A DNA stretch of 64,000 nucleotides, taken from contig NZ_JARFVB010000005.1 of the NCBI RefSeq assembly GCF_029193885.1, positions 186,001-250,000 of the forward strand. Direction: 5' to 3'. The stretch comes from Flagellimonas yonaguniensis (GTDB lineage Bacteria; Bacteroidota; Bacteroidia; Flavobacteriales; Flavobacteriaceae). Below, one piece after another: positions 32,278 to 40,464 of the stretch. A model generated the notes under the pieces. It ran no database searches. It saw only the letters and a list, made by a program, of their open reading frames with translations, and was not told the DNA's origin. Position 1 is the first letter of the stretch. Each line of letters starts with the position of its first letter. The translations under genes and the position numbers were made by a program.

Positions 32278-32598
32278 ATGAAAACAACATATAAATTATC
32301 GATAGTCTTGGCCTTACTGGCCATCACGGGTTTGACGGTGGTTGCGTGCTCTTCAACCAAGACAAAATATTCGGATGTGCCCGCCGAAACGGTAGCGGAT
32401 ACAGCTGATGATTTCAAGATAGAGAAATCAGGAGCACAGCTTTGGGGAGAGACCTGTAATCGCTGTCATATTGCCCCATCTCCAGCAGATTATAACGATA
32501 CCGATTGGGAAACCATTAGCCTCCATATGAGGGTAAGGGCCAATCTTACCGAAAATGAAAGTAAAAAAATTGAAGAGTTTCTTAAATCAGCAAATTAG
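32278..32598 (+). CDS. Cytochrome c-type lipoprotein (monohaem)
   Basis: 106 residues. Lipobox TVVAC puts the lipid Cys at 24; the haem site is CNRCH (60-64), and a Met (HMRVRA) lies in the C-terminal half as a possible axial ligand. Membrane-anchored periplasmic or surface cytochrome. With the upstream cytochrome and porin it forms a three-gene cassette. Confidence 0.82.
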   Translation: MKTTYKLSIVLALLAITGLTVVACSSTKTKYSDVPAETVADTADDFKIEKSGAQLWGETCNRCHIAPSPADYNDTDWETISLHMRVRANLTENESKKIEEFLKSAN

Positions 32599-32611
32599 GG
32601 TTAGAGGTAGA

Positions 32612-32647
32612 TGCTCCCATAGTAATAGATGCTTAGCTATGGGAGCA
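32612..32647. repeat. Inverted repeat before the Met-rich lipoprotein gene
   Basis: TGCTCCCATAG and CTATGGGAGCA form a perfect 11-bp stem with a 14-nt loop, 14 bp after the cytochrome stop and 49 bp before the next ATG. AAAA rather than Ts follows on the plus strand, so a processing, stability or operator role fits better than termination. Confidence 0.5.
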
Positions 32648-32695
32648 AAATTCCAAAAAAAGATAACAATTGAATCATAATTAAAATATAACACT

Positions 32696-33196
32696 ATGAA
32701 AACAATAACAATCATTATTTCGGTATTCGCAATGGTTATCCTATCCAGTTGCAACCAGAAAACAGATTCTAATGCTATGCTCGAAAATTCACAAACGAGA
32801 ACGGCACTCTTTGATGCAATTGCCAATAATCACAGCTATATGACCGAATTCATGGACAATATGAAAGGGAACGACCATGCCATGCAGATGATGCAGGGCA
32901 ACCAACAGATGATGGGTAATATGATGAAAGGCCAGGGTATGCAAATGATGATGAAAGATAGCATGATGATGAAAAACATGATGAAAGATAGCATGATGAT
33001 GAAAAACATGATGCAATCCATGATGAAAGATGGAATGATGATGGGCGATATGATGAAAATGATGCATGAAAAAGGCATGATGAGCGAAGATTGTATGGAG
33101 TCTTGCATGGATATGATGGCCGAGAAAGGAGTAGATAATATTGAACAGGCCAAATTGGAATTGAGCAAAAGCCAAAGTCATGGCGATCATCATTAA
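32696..33196 (+). CDS. Methionine-rich lipoprotein
   Basis: 166 residues. Lipobox VILSSC (Cys about 19), then an N-terminal segment (NSQTRTALFDAIANNHSYMTEFMD) similar in plan to the lipoprotein at 5430, and a Met-rich centre with an exact 10-residue tandem repeat MMKDSMMMKN. The C-terminus has Cys residues and an HGDHH tail. Probably binds Cu(I)/Ag(I) in the periplasm. ATG 32696. Confidence 0.82.
   Translation: MKTITIIISVFAMVILSSCNQKTDSNAMLENSQTRTALFDAIANNHSYMTEFMDNMKGNDHAMQMMQGNQQMMGNMMKGQGMQMMMKDSMMMKNMMKDSMMMKNMMQSMMKDGMMMGDMMKMMHEKGMMSEDCMESCMDMMAEKGVDNIEQAKLELSKSQSHGDHH
32944..33009 (+). repeat. 30-bp tandem duplication in Met-rich gene
   Basis: The segment encoding MMKDSMMMKN is repeated back to back with nearly no nucleotide change, indicating a recent in-frame duplication that adds methionines. 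Confidence 0.7.
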
Positions 33197-33230
33197 AGTA
33201 TATAAAATTTAACACTAAAAAATAGAAATC

Positions 33231-33500
33231 ATGAAAGGTCATTGGATATGGATGGTTATCGGTTGCGGACTTCCGTTACTATTAATTTTTTTCGCCCCAG
33301 CATTGGGCATTACGGGATATAACGGACTTTTTGGCTTTATCATCCTGATGTTCGTGTTTCATCTCTTTATGCCGCATGGCGCACATGGCCACGGTAGGCA
33401 TAACCATTCGGAACAGAATAATAAGCAACACGAATATGGTAAAAAAAAATCGTTGGCATCTGAAACCAATGAGGAACATAAGGGCCATAGCCATCATTAA
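33231..33500 (+). CDS. Small His-rich membrane protein, DUF2933-like
   Basis: 89 residues: two hydrophobic helices (about 5-23 and 29-46) and a His-rich tail (PHGAHGHGRHNHS, ending GHSHH). The layout matches DUF2933-type proteins often found in copper and mercury operons. His-rich tails bind Cu, Ni or Zn nonspecifically. Cotranscribed with the neighbours (34 and 15 bp gaps). Function unproven. Confidence 0.7.
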   Translation: MKGHWIWMVIGCGLPLLLIFFAPALGITGYNGLFGFIILMFVFHLFMPHGAHGHGRHNHSEQNNKQHEYGKKKSLASETNEEHKGHSHH

Positions 33501-33515
33501 AAAAATCAGAAACCA

Positions 33516-33731
33516 ATGAAACATAAATATCAAATAAACGGAATAAGCTGTGGCGGATGTATAGCAAGGGTAAAAAAAACCATGGAAGCACACCCGGACA
33601 TTGAGAAAACGGAAATCTTTTTAAGCCCAAAAGGAAAGACGATCATCAGTATGAAGGAGAAACTTTCAGTAGAAGATTTGCAAAAGCAACTCAACAAACT
33701 TGAGGGCTATACCATAACTGAGATCATTTAA
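33516..33731 (+). CDS. HMA-domain copper chaperone, CopZ-like
   Basis: 71 residues, a single heavy-metal-associated domain with metal motif GISCGGC (Cys 12 and 15) and the normal beta-alpha-beta-beta-alpha-beta spacing. Cytoplasmic Cu(I) carrier, presumably supplying the P-type ATPase or the HMA-AraC regulator. Typical length for CopZ/Atx1 proteins. Confidence 0.85.
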   Translation: MKHKYQINGISCGGCIARVKKTMEAHPDIEKTEIFLSPKGKTIISMKEKLSVEDLQKQLNKLEGYTITEII

Positions 33732-33758
33732 AATAATAGTAACCATAAAATTAAGAAC

Positions 33759-33977
33759 ATGTTTTACAGAGATGGATTTTTTTGGGGAATGCACCTTATC
33801 TGGTGGGCAATTTGGTTAGTGGCTTTAGGCTGGATTTTTTTTGCGCCGTCTGGCACATCTGGTGCAGAAATCAATGAAGACGATCCGGTAACAACGCTCA
33901 AAATCCGGTTTGCCAAGGGCGAGATTTCCAAGGAGGAATATGAGCAATCAAGGAATCTTTTAAGATCGGACAAATAG
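33759..33977 (+). CDS. Small SHOCT-domain membrane protein
   Basis: 72 residues: one Trp-rich TM helix (about 8-28, GMHLIWWAIWLVALGW) and a C-terminal SHOCT motif (LKIRFAKGEISKEEYEQS). A close paralogue follows at 34017, a tandem duplication; a third copy is at 5181. Unknown role. Confidence 0.8.
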   Translation: MFYRDGFFWGMHLIWWAIWLVALGWIFFAPSGTSGAEINEDDPVTTLKIRFAKGEISKEEYEQSRNLLRSDK

Positions 33978-34016
33978 TCCAACAACGAACAACTATTAAT
34001 CTTTAAATCTAAAACT

Positions 34017-34232
34017 ATGCATTTTTTTGACGGACACTGGGGCGGTATGCACTTCGTATGGTGGATCATATGGTTGATCCTCTTAATATGGATCTTCTTT
34101 GTGCCATACGATATCCCGTACCGAAAATCAAAGAAGGAAGACCCTCTCGCAATTCTCAAAAAAAGATTTGCCAATGGGGAAATTACAAAAGAGGAATTTG
34201 AAGAATCAAAAAGGATTCTAAAATCCGAATAG
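34017..34232 (+). CDS. Small SHOCT-domain membrane protein (tandem paralogue)
   Basis: 71 residues, same layout as the gene before it: helix GMHFVWWIIWLILLIWIFF, then DPLAILKKRFANGEITKEEF. The shared GMHxxWW core shows local duplication. Its stop codon lies in the stem of the hairpin at 34230-34259. Confidence 0.8.
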   Translation: MHFFDGHWGGMHFVWWIIWLILLIWIFFVPYDIPYRKSKKEDPLAILKKRFANGEITKEEFEESKRILKSE

Positions 34233-34259
34233 TGTCATTTCAACTTTAACATGACACTA
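34230..34259. repeat. Inverted repeat starting at the SHOCT stop codon
   Basis: TAGTGTCAT and ATGACACTA form a perfect 9-bp stem with a 12-nt loop; the TAG stop is its first three bases. No T-tract. Possible mRNA 3'-end or processing hairpin, or a regulatory site before the next lipoprotein gene. Confidence 0.5.
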
Positions 34260-34298
34260 GGAATAATAAGCAATTAGTAACACTTAGAATGAATCAAA

Positions 34299-34745
34299 AT
34301 GAAAACAAAAATCAAAAAAGCAGTAGGAATTGTATTGGCCGTTTTCACATTATCGGCCTGTGCACAAAAACAGGAAAGTGCTGTAAAGGATATGCTTAAG
34401 AACCCCTCTAAACAAGAGGAAGTCTTGACCTTGATGGTCGAAGACCACGATTTGGGCAAAAAGTATATTACCAAAATGATGGATAATGATCATGCCACGG
34501 GCATGATGGTAGACGAACTCGTAAAAGCAGCGGCAAACGATACCATTCTCGCCGGTAAACTGAGCGATATGATTACTGGATACCCTGACCTTATGCTATT
34601 GACCACCCATCATTTTATGCCGGTCATTGCCAATGACAGCCTTTTGAGCAACACCTTTTGTGACCACACTTTGGAGCATGAGGAATTGGAAAAAGCTATG
34701 CACAATAAGATGGAGTACAAAAAAAGTATGGAAAAGAACCATTAA
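34299..34745 (+). CDS. Putative periplasmic lipoprotein, His/Met-containing
   Basis: 148 residues. Lipobox TLSAC (Cys 22 approx.), then a small helical domain with repeated His/Met/Asp (e.g. MVEDHDLGKKYITKMMDNDHATGMMVDELV, split over three helices). It resembles the N-terminal domain of the two Met-rich lipoproteins but lacks their tails. Not assigned to a named family. Likely metal-related by context. Confidence 0.65.
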   Translation: MKTKIKKAVGIVLAVFTLSACAQKQESAVKDMLKNPSKQEEVLTLMVEDHDLGKKYITKMMDNDHATGMMVDELVKAAANDTILAGKLSDMITGYPDLMLLTTHHFMPVIANDSLLSNTFCDHTLEHEELEKAMHNKMEYKKSMEKNH

Positions 34746-34823
34746 TTAAAATTTTGGTTTAGCACAAAGGGTCTTTACTCCACAAATGAATTTGGAACAA
34801 CTATTAACATAAAAACAACAATC

Positions 34824-35099
34824 ATGTATCGATTAAACGTAAAAAAACTTGGTTTTGCATTCGGTCTCACAGGAGCCTTGATTTATCTGGGCTGTATGGT
34901 CGTCATGGCTACCGCAGGGCAAGAAGGGAGCATATTATTTTTCAATAGCCTATTGCACGGTCTGGACACGACCAATATTATAAGAATGGATGTCCCCCTA
35001 CTGGAGGCTCTCTTTGGCATCGTACAAACCTTTATTCTGGGATGGCTTATCGGAGCATGCATTGCAGGCTTTTATAACGCACAAATTAAGAGGAGATAA
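34824..35099 (+). CDS. DUF5676-family membrane protein
   Basis: 91 residues with two TM helices (about 10-30 and 62-84). LNVKKLGFAFGLTGALIYL at the N-terminus and LLHGLDTTNI plus ILGWLIGACIAGFYN match the DUF5676 pattern, a small family often found beside metal-resistance genes. Unknown function. Confidence 0.75.
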   Translation: MYRLNVKKLGFAFGLTGALIYLGCMVVMATAGQEGSILFFNSLLHGLDTTNIIRMDVPLLEALFGIVQTFILGWLIGACIAGFYNAQIKRR

Positions 35100-35100
35100 T

Positions 35101-35361
35101 CTAAGCTTGTGGATAGAAGAGGCTTTAGAATATGGCACTGCATTGACCGCTGGTATATTGTTTTTTCCTGACAATCTGCTAGTGGTAAGTGCCAAAAAAT
35201 GGGTAAAATAACAAGGGGGCCAATGGAAACTTATTTGGTAAAATCGGGCACCATGTGCAGCTGGCCTTGGTGTATTCCTTTAGTAAAATATTCAATAAAC
35301 AGTTCGGCGACAGGGAAGACCTGTTGAATCTGGACATAATTATATCAACTAGAAGATTCCT
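35101..35361 (+). pseudogene. Frameshifted remnant of an unidentified gene
   Basis: Two adjacent stretches read as natural protein in different frames: 35101-35211 gives LEYGTALTAGILFFPDN...SAKKWVK then a stop, and 35207-35358 gives GANGNLFGKIGHHVQLALVY...FGDREDLLNLDIIISTR. Together they look like a C-terminal segment of one protein, possibly a membrane or beta-barrel protein, broken by one frameshift and truncated at both ends by DUF5676 and the following gene. I do not recognise the parent family. Confidence 0.45.
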
Positions 35362-36066
35362 ATGCAATACGTTTGGTTTATATGGTCGCTTATCCTCCTT
35401 GCCCTTTGGGGCCTGGTTTACCTCCTGAAAAAGGATTCTAGGAAGGAAATGCTCAAAATGAGTTGGATAACGATGCCCTTCGGGCTTACAGAACCTTTGT
35501 TCGTTCCTGAATATTGGCATCCGCCGTCCCTTTTTGATTTGGCGATAAAGACAGGCTTCGATATTGAAAGTCTCATCTTTTCATTCGCTATTGGGGGTAT
35601 TGGTACGGTATTGTATAATCTTATTTTTAAACGTGGCTACGTTGAATTCCCGCACACCGAAAGAAGTCATAGAAGACACTCCCTGCATGTATATATTCTC
35701 TTTGTTCCAGTTTTGGTTTTCGGGGCCTTGAGTCTTTTTACCGAATTGAACCATATTTATTGTGGGATTCTAGCCATGTTCATGGGCGGTTTGGCAACGC
35801 TGTATTGCAGGCCAGATTTAATAGAAAAGATTTGGATCGGAGGTCTATTGTTCACGGTGCTCTACTTTATTTATTTCGGTAGCATCCTTCCGTTCTATCC
35901 CGATTATGTGGAACTCTACTGGAATCTGGAGAACCTGACCCATATATTGGTTATTGGTATCCCCGTTGAGGAACTGTTGTTCGCTTTCACTTTCGGAATG
36001 TACTGGTCGGGGCTATACGAGCATTTGTATTGGAAAAAATTGATGAAACCCTTGGTCGTAAGTTGA
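35362..36066 (+). CDS. Membrane protein resembling a lycopene cyclase domain
   Basis: 234 residues, six to seven hydrophobic helices. PFGLTEPLFVPEYWHPPSLFDL (residues about 40-61) and the C-terminal IPVEELLFAFTFGMYWSG are features I associate with lycopene-cyclase-domain membrane proteins; the P-x-E-E motif is characteristic. No other carotenoid gene is nearby, so carotenoid cyclisation is doubtful and the name is only for the fold. Located at the end of the metal block, 55 bp before the stress-protein gene. Confidence 0.6.
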   Translation: MQYVWFIWSLILLALWGLVYLLKKDSRKEMLKMSWITMPFGLTEPLFVPEYWHPPSLFDLAIKTGFDIESLIFSFAIGGIGTVLYNLIFKRGYVEFPHTERSHRRHSLHVYILFVPVLVFGALSLFTELNHIYCGILAMFMGGLATLYCRPDLIEKIWIGGLLFTVLYFIYFGSILPFYPDYVELYWNLENLTHILVIGIPVEELLFAFTFGMYWSGLYEHLYWKKLMKPLVVS

Positions 36067-36120
36067 TTTGGCAATATGGGAATTAAGCATAATTAATCAT
36101 GAACAAATAAATTTAAAAAG

Positions 36121-36597
36121 ATGAAAATAGTATTAGCAATAGATGGTTCTGACTTTAGTAAAGTCGCCATAGATGAACTTGCAGCGCTGCCGTTGCCTGC
36201 GGGTACCGAAGTATGTATTTTGAATGTGTTCGAAAATCCCATGTTGGCCGCTCCTGGTGCCCTTCCATTGGGCGGCACACTTGGCAATTATTATGAAGAA
36301 ACGGTATCCAATGCGAAAAAATCAGCAGAAGATCTTGTTAATGAAGCTTCAAAATCATTAAGTGACAATAATAGCGCATTGTCTATAACAACAGCGGTGG
36401 TCAATGGCCTTCCCAAAAGTGCAATTTTGGAAAAGGCGGAAGCCTTTGATGCCGATTTAATCGTAGTCGGGTCGCAGGGTCATGGTGCATTTTCCAGATT
36501 TCTGCTTGGCTCGGTTTCCCAGTCCTTGGCAACGCATGCCGACTGTTCCGTCATGATAGTACGGAAACGCGACTCGAAAGAGAAAAATAATCAGTAA
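36121..36597 (+). CDS. Universal stress protein, single domain
   Basis: 158 residues. The UspA fold has VLAIDGSDFSKVAIDEL at the start and the ATP-binding loop VVGSQGHGAFSRFLLGSVSQSLATHADCSVMIVR at the end (pattern G-2x-G-9x-G-S/T). ATP-binding USP of cytoplasm, usually induced by starvation or low oxygen. It opens the long plus-strand stress/energy run; the next gene follows after 7 bp. Confidence 0.92.
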   Translation: MKIVLAIDGSDFSKVAIDELAALPLPAGTEVCILNVFENPMLAAPGALPLGGTLGNYYEETVSNAKKSAEDLVNEASKSLSDNNSALSITTAVVNGLPKSAILEKAEAFDADLIVVGSQGHGAFSRFLLGSVSQSLATHADCSVMIVRKRDSKEKNNQ

Positions 36598-36604
36598 AAA
36601 GTTA

Positions 36605-38020
36605 ATGAGCAATAACCAAATGTTAGACCGTATCAACAACAATACATGTAAAGTGACGGAAGCTATCTGCTTGCCAAATTCTAGGTTGCCACGGGTAGTT
36701 ATAGTTGGAGGGGGCTTTGCGGGTCTAGCATTGGTGGAAGGGCTGAAAAACAAAGATATTCAGGTTGTACTGATAGACCGCAACAACTTTCATCAATTCC
36801 AACCCTTATTTTATCAGGTAGCCACTAGCGGCCTCGAACCCGATAGTATTGTGTTCCCTTTTAGAAAACAAATTAAGGGGTATAAGAATGTAAGCTTCAG
36901 GCTGGCCGAGGTAAAGGAAATTCAAGCCTCTACCAATACTGTCATAACGGACAAAGGAAAACTTACCTACGATTATCTGGTCTTGGCTACGGGAACAAAG
37001 ACCAACTTCTTCGGTATGGAAGAAGTGGAAATAAATAGTTTGGGCATGAAGGATATCCGGGATTCCCTGAACATCCGCCACATGATGTTGCAAAACTTGG
37101 AGCAGGCCGCGATTACATGCGATGATGAGGAACGCGATGCCCTTACCAATTTTGTGATTGTGGGCGGTGGCCCTGCAGGGGTAGAAATGGCAGGTGCCTT
37201 GGCGGAGTTTTGTAAATACATTCTACCAAAGGATTATCCAGAGTACCCTTCTTCCATAATGAACATTTATTTGGTGGAAGCTATGGACGAAGTGCTCTCG
37301 GCCATGTCCGACAAAGCTTCTTCAAAAACCCTGACCTATTTGGAAAATCTAAACGTGAAAGTATTGCTGAAAGAGTCCGTTAGCAATTATGATGGTAGGA
37401 TCGTACAAACCAAAAGTGGGAAGACGATTTTGGCCAAGAACTTAATTTGGACGGCAGGTGTAAAAGGGGACTTCCCAAAGGGTATCGATGAGAGGCATGT
37501 AGTGAAGGGAAATCGCTTAAAAACCGATGCTTATTTGAAAGTAGACGGTCAAGAAAACATTTATGCCATCGGGGATATTGCCGCCCTGATTTCCGAAGAG
37601 ACCCCAAAAGGCCACCCACAGGTAGCACAGGCGGCCATCCAACAGGGAAAATACCTTGCCTGCACATTGATGGGGATCATCAATGATAAACCAATAGGGT
37701 TATTTAGCTATAAGGACAAGGGTTCTTTGGCTACCGTTGGTAAGCGCAAGGCTGTTGCAGATCTAGGTAAACTAAAGTTTGCCGGCTATTTTGCCTGGTT
37801 GCTGTGGTCGGTCGTACACCTGTTATCCATTAGTGGGTTTCGAAACAAGTTATTGGTCGGCTTCAATTGGGCCGTAAGCTATTTTTCCTATGAAAAGAGC
37901 AATAGGGTAATTATTAGGAATTTCAAACTTAATAATACTGCGAAAACTCAAACAAAGGATAATTCCGAAAATCATTTGGAAAAGGATGTAAACACAAAAA
38001 AATCCAGTATTGATGTCTAA
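36605..38020 (+). CDS. ndh: NAD(P)/FAD-dependent oxidoreductase, type II NADH dehydrogenase-like
   Basis: 471 residues. FAD site VVIVGGGFAGLALVEGL (about 31-47), NAD(P) site FVIVGGGPAGVEMAGALAEF (about 177-196), and YAIGDIAAL near 320 are NDH-2 signatures. C-terminal hydrophobic segment (AWLLWSVVHLLSISG) would anchor it to the inner membrane. Oxidises NADH to quinone without pumping protons, useful for redox balance alongside glycolysis. Overlaps the next gene by 8 bp. Confidence 0.9.
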   Translation: MSNNQMLDRINNNTCKVTEAICLPNSRLPRVVIVGGGFAGLALVEGLKNKDIQVVLIDRNNFHQFQPLFYQVATSGLEPDSIVFPFRKQIKGYKNVSFRLAEVKEIQASTNTVITDKGKLTYDYLVLATGTKTNFFGMEEVEINSLGMKDIRDSLNIRHMMLQNLEQAAITCDDEERDALTNFVIVGGGPAGVEMAGALAEFCKYILPKDYPEYPSSIMNIYLVEAMDEVLSAMSDKASSKTLTYLENLNVKVLLKESVSNYDGRIVQTKSGKTILAKNLIWTAGVKGDFPKGIDERHVVKGNRLKTDAYLKVDGQENIYAIGDIAALISEETPKGHPQVAQAAIQQGKYLACTLMGIINDKPIGLFSYKDKGSLATVGKRKAVADLGKLKFAGYFAWLLWSVVHLLSISGFRNKLLVGFNWAVSYFSYEKSNRVIIRNFKLNNTAKTQTKDNSENHLEKDVNTKKSSIDV

Positions 38021-39341
38021 ACACCTTACAAATAACGGCATTATTAAATTCTTCGGCAGCACGGCCAAAGAACTCAATAACAGTGGTGTTGTTCTCTTTA
38101 TCACGGTCGTCGTCGCAATGGTCTGGGCCAATTCGCCGTGGAAGGAATATTATATCGACTTAATGCAAACTGATATTGCCTTTACCGTTGGCAGTCTTCA
38201 GCTATCGGAGCCACTGCTGTTATGGATCAACGATGGTTTGATGGCCCTCTTCTTTCTACAAGTAGGTCTGGAGCTGAAACGTGAAATAATCGGTGGTAAA
38301 CTTTCATCCCCAAAGAATGCGGTGCTACCTATTGGTGCAGCTATAGGTGGCATGGTACTTCCTGCCCTTGTTTATTTTATGTTCAATAGCTCGGGCGAAG
38401 CTTCTAATGGTTGGGGCATTCCCATGGCCACGGATATTGCCTTTTCTCTAGGGGTCCTGGCCCTTGTCGGCAAAAGACTGCCAGCCTCTTTAAGGGTTTT
38501 TCTTATTACGTTGGCGATAGTGGATGATTTGGGAGGCGTCTTGGTCATTGCCCTATTTTATACTTCCGGTATATCCGAGATGGATTTACTGCATGGGCTA
38601 TTGTTCTTCGGAGCTTTGATTATAGGCAATTATGCTGGAGTGAGAAGCACTTGGTTCTATGCCATCATTGGTATCGGTGGTGTTTGGCTGGCCTTCTTTT
38701 TTTCAGGGGTACATCCAACCATTGCCGGGATTCTGACGGCATTTGCTATTCCTGGTAGGGTAAAAATTAAGGAGAATACCTTTTTAGAGCGTTTAGACCG
38801 TTTGCATAAGAGATTTCAAGAAACCAAGTCGATAAAGGGCACGCTTATCTCAAAAACGCAATTGGAGATATTGGAGGATATAAAGACTGCAAGTTCCGAG
38901 GCTGAAACTCCACTTCAAAAATTGGAAAGGACTTTAAACCCAATAGTGGGCTTTGTAATTCTTCCCTTGTTCGCTTTGGCAAATGCTGGAATACATCTTC
39001 ATGGAGATTTGTTGAAAGTACTATCCAGTCCCGTTAGTTTGGGGATTGGTCTAGGTCTGATTTTTGGAAAATTTATCGGTATTACCGCTTTTTCACGACT
39101 GCTGGTCGCATTTAAACTGGCCAAACTACCGGAAAACGTGAATTGGAACATGATTTATGGTGTGGCCTTTCTTGGAGGAATAGGCTTTACAATGTCATTG
39201 TTTATAAATGAATTGGCTTTCACGGACGAGTCCCTAATATTTACGGCCAAGGTAAGCATCCTATTCGCTTCGATGATAGCAGGGGTAATGGGCGCGCTAC
39301 TATTACACGGAAACAGTAAAAAATTATTAACAGTTAAATAA
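38013..39341 (+). CDS. nhaA: Na+/H+ antiporter NhaA
   Basis: 442 residues from the ATG at 38013 (a TTG one codon earlier is less likely). NhaA signatures include LLWINDGLMALFFLQVGLELKREI, GGMVLPALVYF, the paired Asp motif MATDIAFSLG...AIVDDLGGVLVIA (transport aspartates), and GIGFTMSLFINELAF. About 12 TM helices with a cytoplasmic insert around 265-305. Exchanges Na+ for H+ for pH and salt balance. Coupled to NDH-2 by overlap. Confidence 0.93.
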   Translation: MSKHLTNNGIIKFFGSTAKELNNSGVVLFITVVVAMVWANSPWKEYYIDLMQTDIAFTVGSLQLSEPLLLWINDGLMALFFLQVGLELKREIIGGKLSSPKNAVLPIGAAIGGMVLPALVYFMFNSSGEASNGWGIPMATDIAFSLGVLALVGKRLPASLRVFLITLAIVDDLGGVLVIALFYTSGISEMDLLHGLLFFGALIIGNYAGVRSTWFYAIIGIGGVWLAFFFSGVHPTIAGILTAFAIPGRVKIKENTFLERLDRLHKRFQETKSIKGTLISKTQLEILEDIKTASSEAETPLQKLERTLNPIVGFVILPLFALANAGIHLHGDLLKVLSSPVSLGIGLGLIFGKFIGITAFSRLLVAFKLAKLPENVNWNMIYGVAFLGGIGFTMSLFINELAFTDESLIFTAKVSILFASMIAGVMGALLLHGNSKKLLTVK

Positions 39342-39351
39342 TAATAAGGAT

Positions 39352-40365
39352 ATGAAAAATATTGCAGTAGTAGGATACGGGGTCATCGGCAAAAGAGTTG
39401 CCGATGCCATACAGTTACAGGATGACATGAAACTAGTCGGGATTTGCGACATTATCAGCGATTGGCGCATAAAGAACGCTGTAAGAAAGGATTATGATAT
39501 CTATGCGGCAACCACCGAAGCGGAAAAACAAATGAAGGCTTCGGGCATTTCGGTAATGGGCAATATGCAGGACTTATTGGATAAAGTGGACCTTGTGGTG
39601 GATTGCACTCCGAAGAATATAGCGGCAAAGAACGTAGAGGTCTATAAAAAACAAGGTATTAAGTTCATTGTTCAAGGTGGCGAAAAACACGAAACCACAG
39701 GACATTCCTTTAGTGCGGAAAACAATTATAGTACGGCGCTAAATATTGATGCTACCCGAGTGGTTTCCTGTAATACCACATCAATCTTGAGAACATTGAC
39801 CGCTTTAAAAAGGGCAGATTTATTGGATTATGCACGGGGAACATTATTAAGAAGGGCCACCGACCCATGGGAAAGCCATTTAGGAGGTATAATGAACACC
39901 ATGGTGCCTGAAAAAGACATCCCAAGTCATCAAGGGCCCGATGCGCAAAGTGTCGACCCGGATTTGGATGTGATCACCTCGGCGGTAAAAGTGCCCGAAA
40001 CCCTGAGCCATATGCATTATTGGAACGTGAAGCTAAAGAAAGAAGCATCTAAAGAAGAAGTGCTCAACGCCTTTAAAACTTCGAGCCGTATCAAATTGAT
40101 ACACTATGACCAAGGCTTGGTCTCCAACAACACGATCAAGGAAATGTTTTTGGACATGGGCAGACCATGGGGCGACATGTACGAGGTGGCACTTTGGGAA
40201 GATATGCTCAAGGTTGTGGGCGATGAACTTTTTTATGCCTACGTGGTGGACAATCAAGCGATCGTAATCCCCGAGACCATCGACGCCATTCGGGCCCTTA
40301 CTGGTATTGAGACCGATGCGCACAAATCCATCGAAAAGACCAATGAAAGTTTAGGAATCGGATAA
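39352..40365 (+). CDS. Type II (archaeal-type) glyceraldehyde-3-phosphate dehydrogenase
   Basis: 337 residues, the length of archaeal GAPDH. The Rossmann motif VVGYGVIGKRVADAI opens the protein and the catalytic Cys is in SCNTTSILRT at residue 140, the position and context of the archaeal type II enzyme. Catalyses GAP to 1,3-bisphosphoglycerate with NAD(P)+. Bacteria normally use unrelated type I GAPDH, so this is a second, horizontally acquired type or paralogue. Neighbours supply aldolase, PFK and lactate dehydrogenase. Confidence 0.9.
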   Translation: MKNIAVVGYGVIGKRVADAIQLQDDMKLVGICDIISDWRIKNAVRKDYDIYAATTEAEKQMKASGISVMGNMQDLLDKVDLVVDCTPKNIAAKNVEVYKKQGIKFIVQGGEKHETTGHSFSAENNYSTALNIDATRVVSCNTTSILRTLTALKRADLLDYARGTLLRRATDPWESHLGGIMNTMVPEKDIPSHQGPDAQSVDPDLDVITSAVKVPETLSHMHYWNVKLKKEASKEEVLNAFKTSSRIKLIHYDQGLVSNNTIKEMFLDMGRPWGDMYEVALWEDMLKVVGDELFYAYVVDNQAIVIPETIDAIRALTGIETDAHKSIEKTNESLGIG

Positions 40366-40386
40366 AAAAGGACAATGAAACATCTA

Positions 40387-40404
40387 TGACCAAAAATTTT
40401 GTCA
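40387..40404. repeat. Imperfect palindrome upstream of the aldolase gene
   Basis: TGAC(C)AAAA-A-TTTTGTCA, 8-bp arms with one bulged C, 61 bp before the aldolase ATG. Could be an operator or weak hairpin; no promoter element is clear. Confidence 0.3.
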
Positions 40405-40464
40405 CACAACGAAATGATTATATGGATGTTACATATGGCCGTTGAAAAACAAAAAAATAAACAC

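Noticed and set aside
32789..33193. Long His-rich minus-strand reading frame
   Set aside because: It is the antisense of the Met-rich lipoprotein gene (ATG repeats read as CAT = His); no signal, family match or promoter.
34990..35211. Single 73-residue protein read across the DUF5676 gene
   Set aside because: Its first half is an out-of-frame shadow of DUF5676; only the part after 35101 looks coding and is listed as a remnant.
40399..40464. TTG start 66 bp upstream for the aldolase
   Set aside because: Gives a non-conserved, Met/Lys-rich extension; ATG at 40465 starts the family's normal N-terminus.
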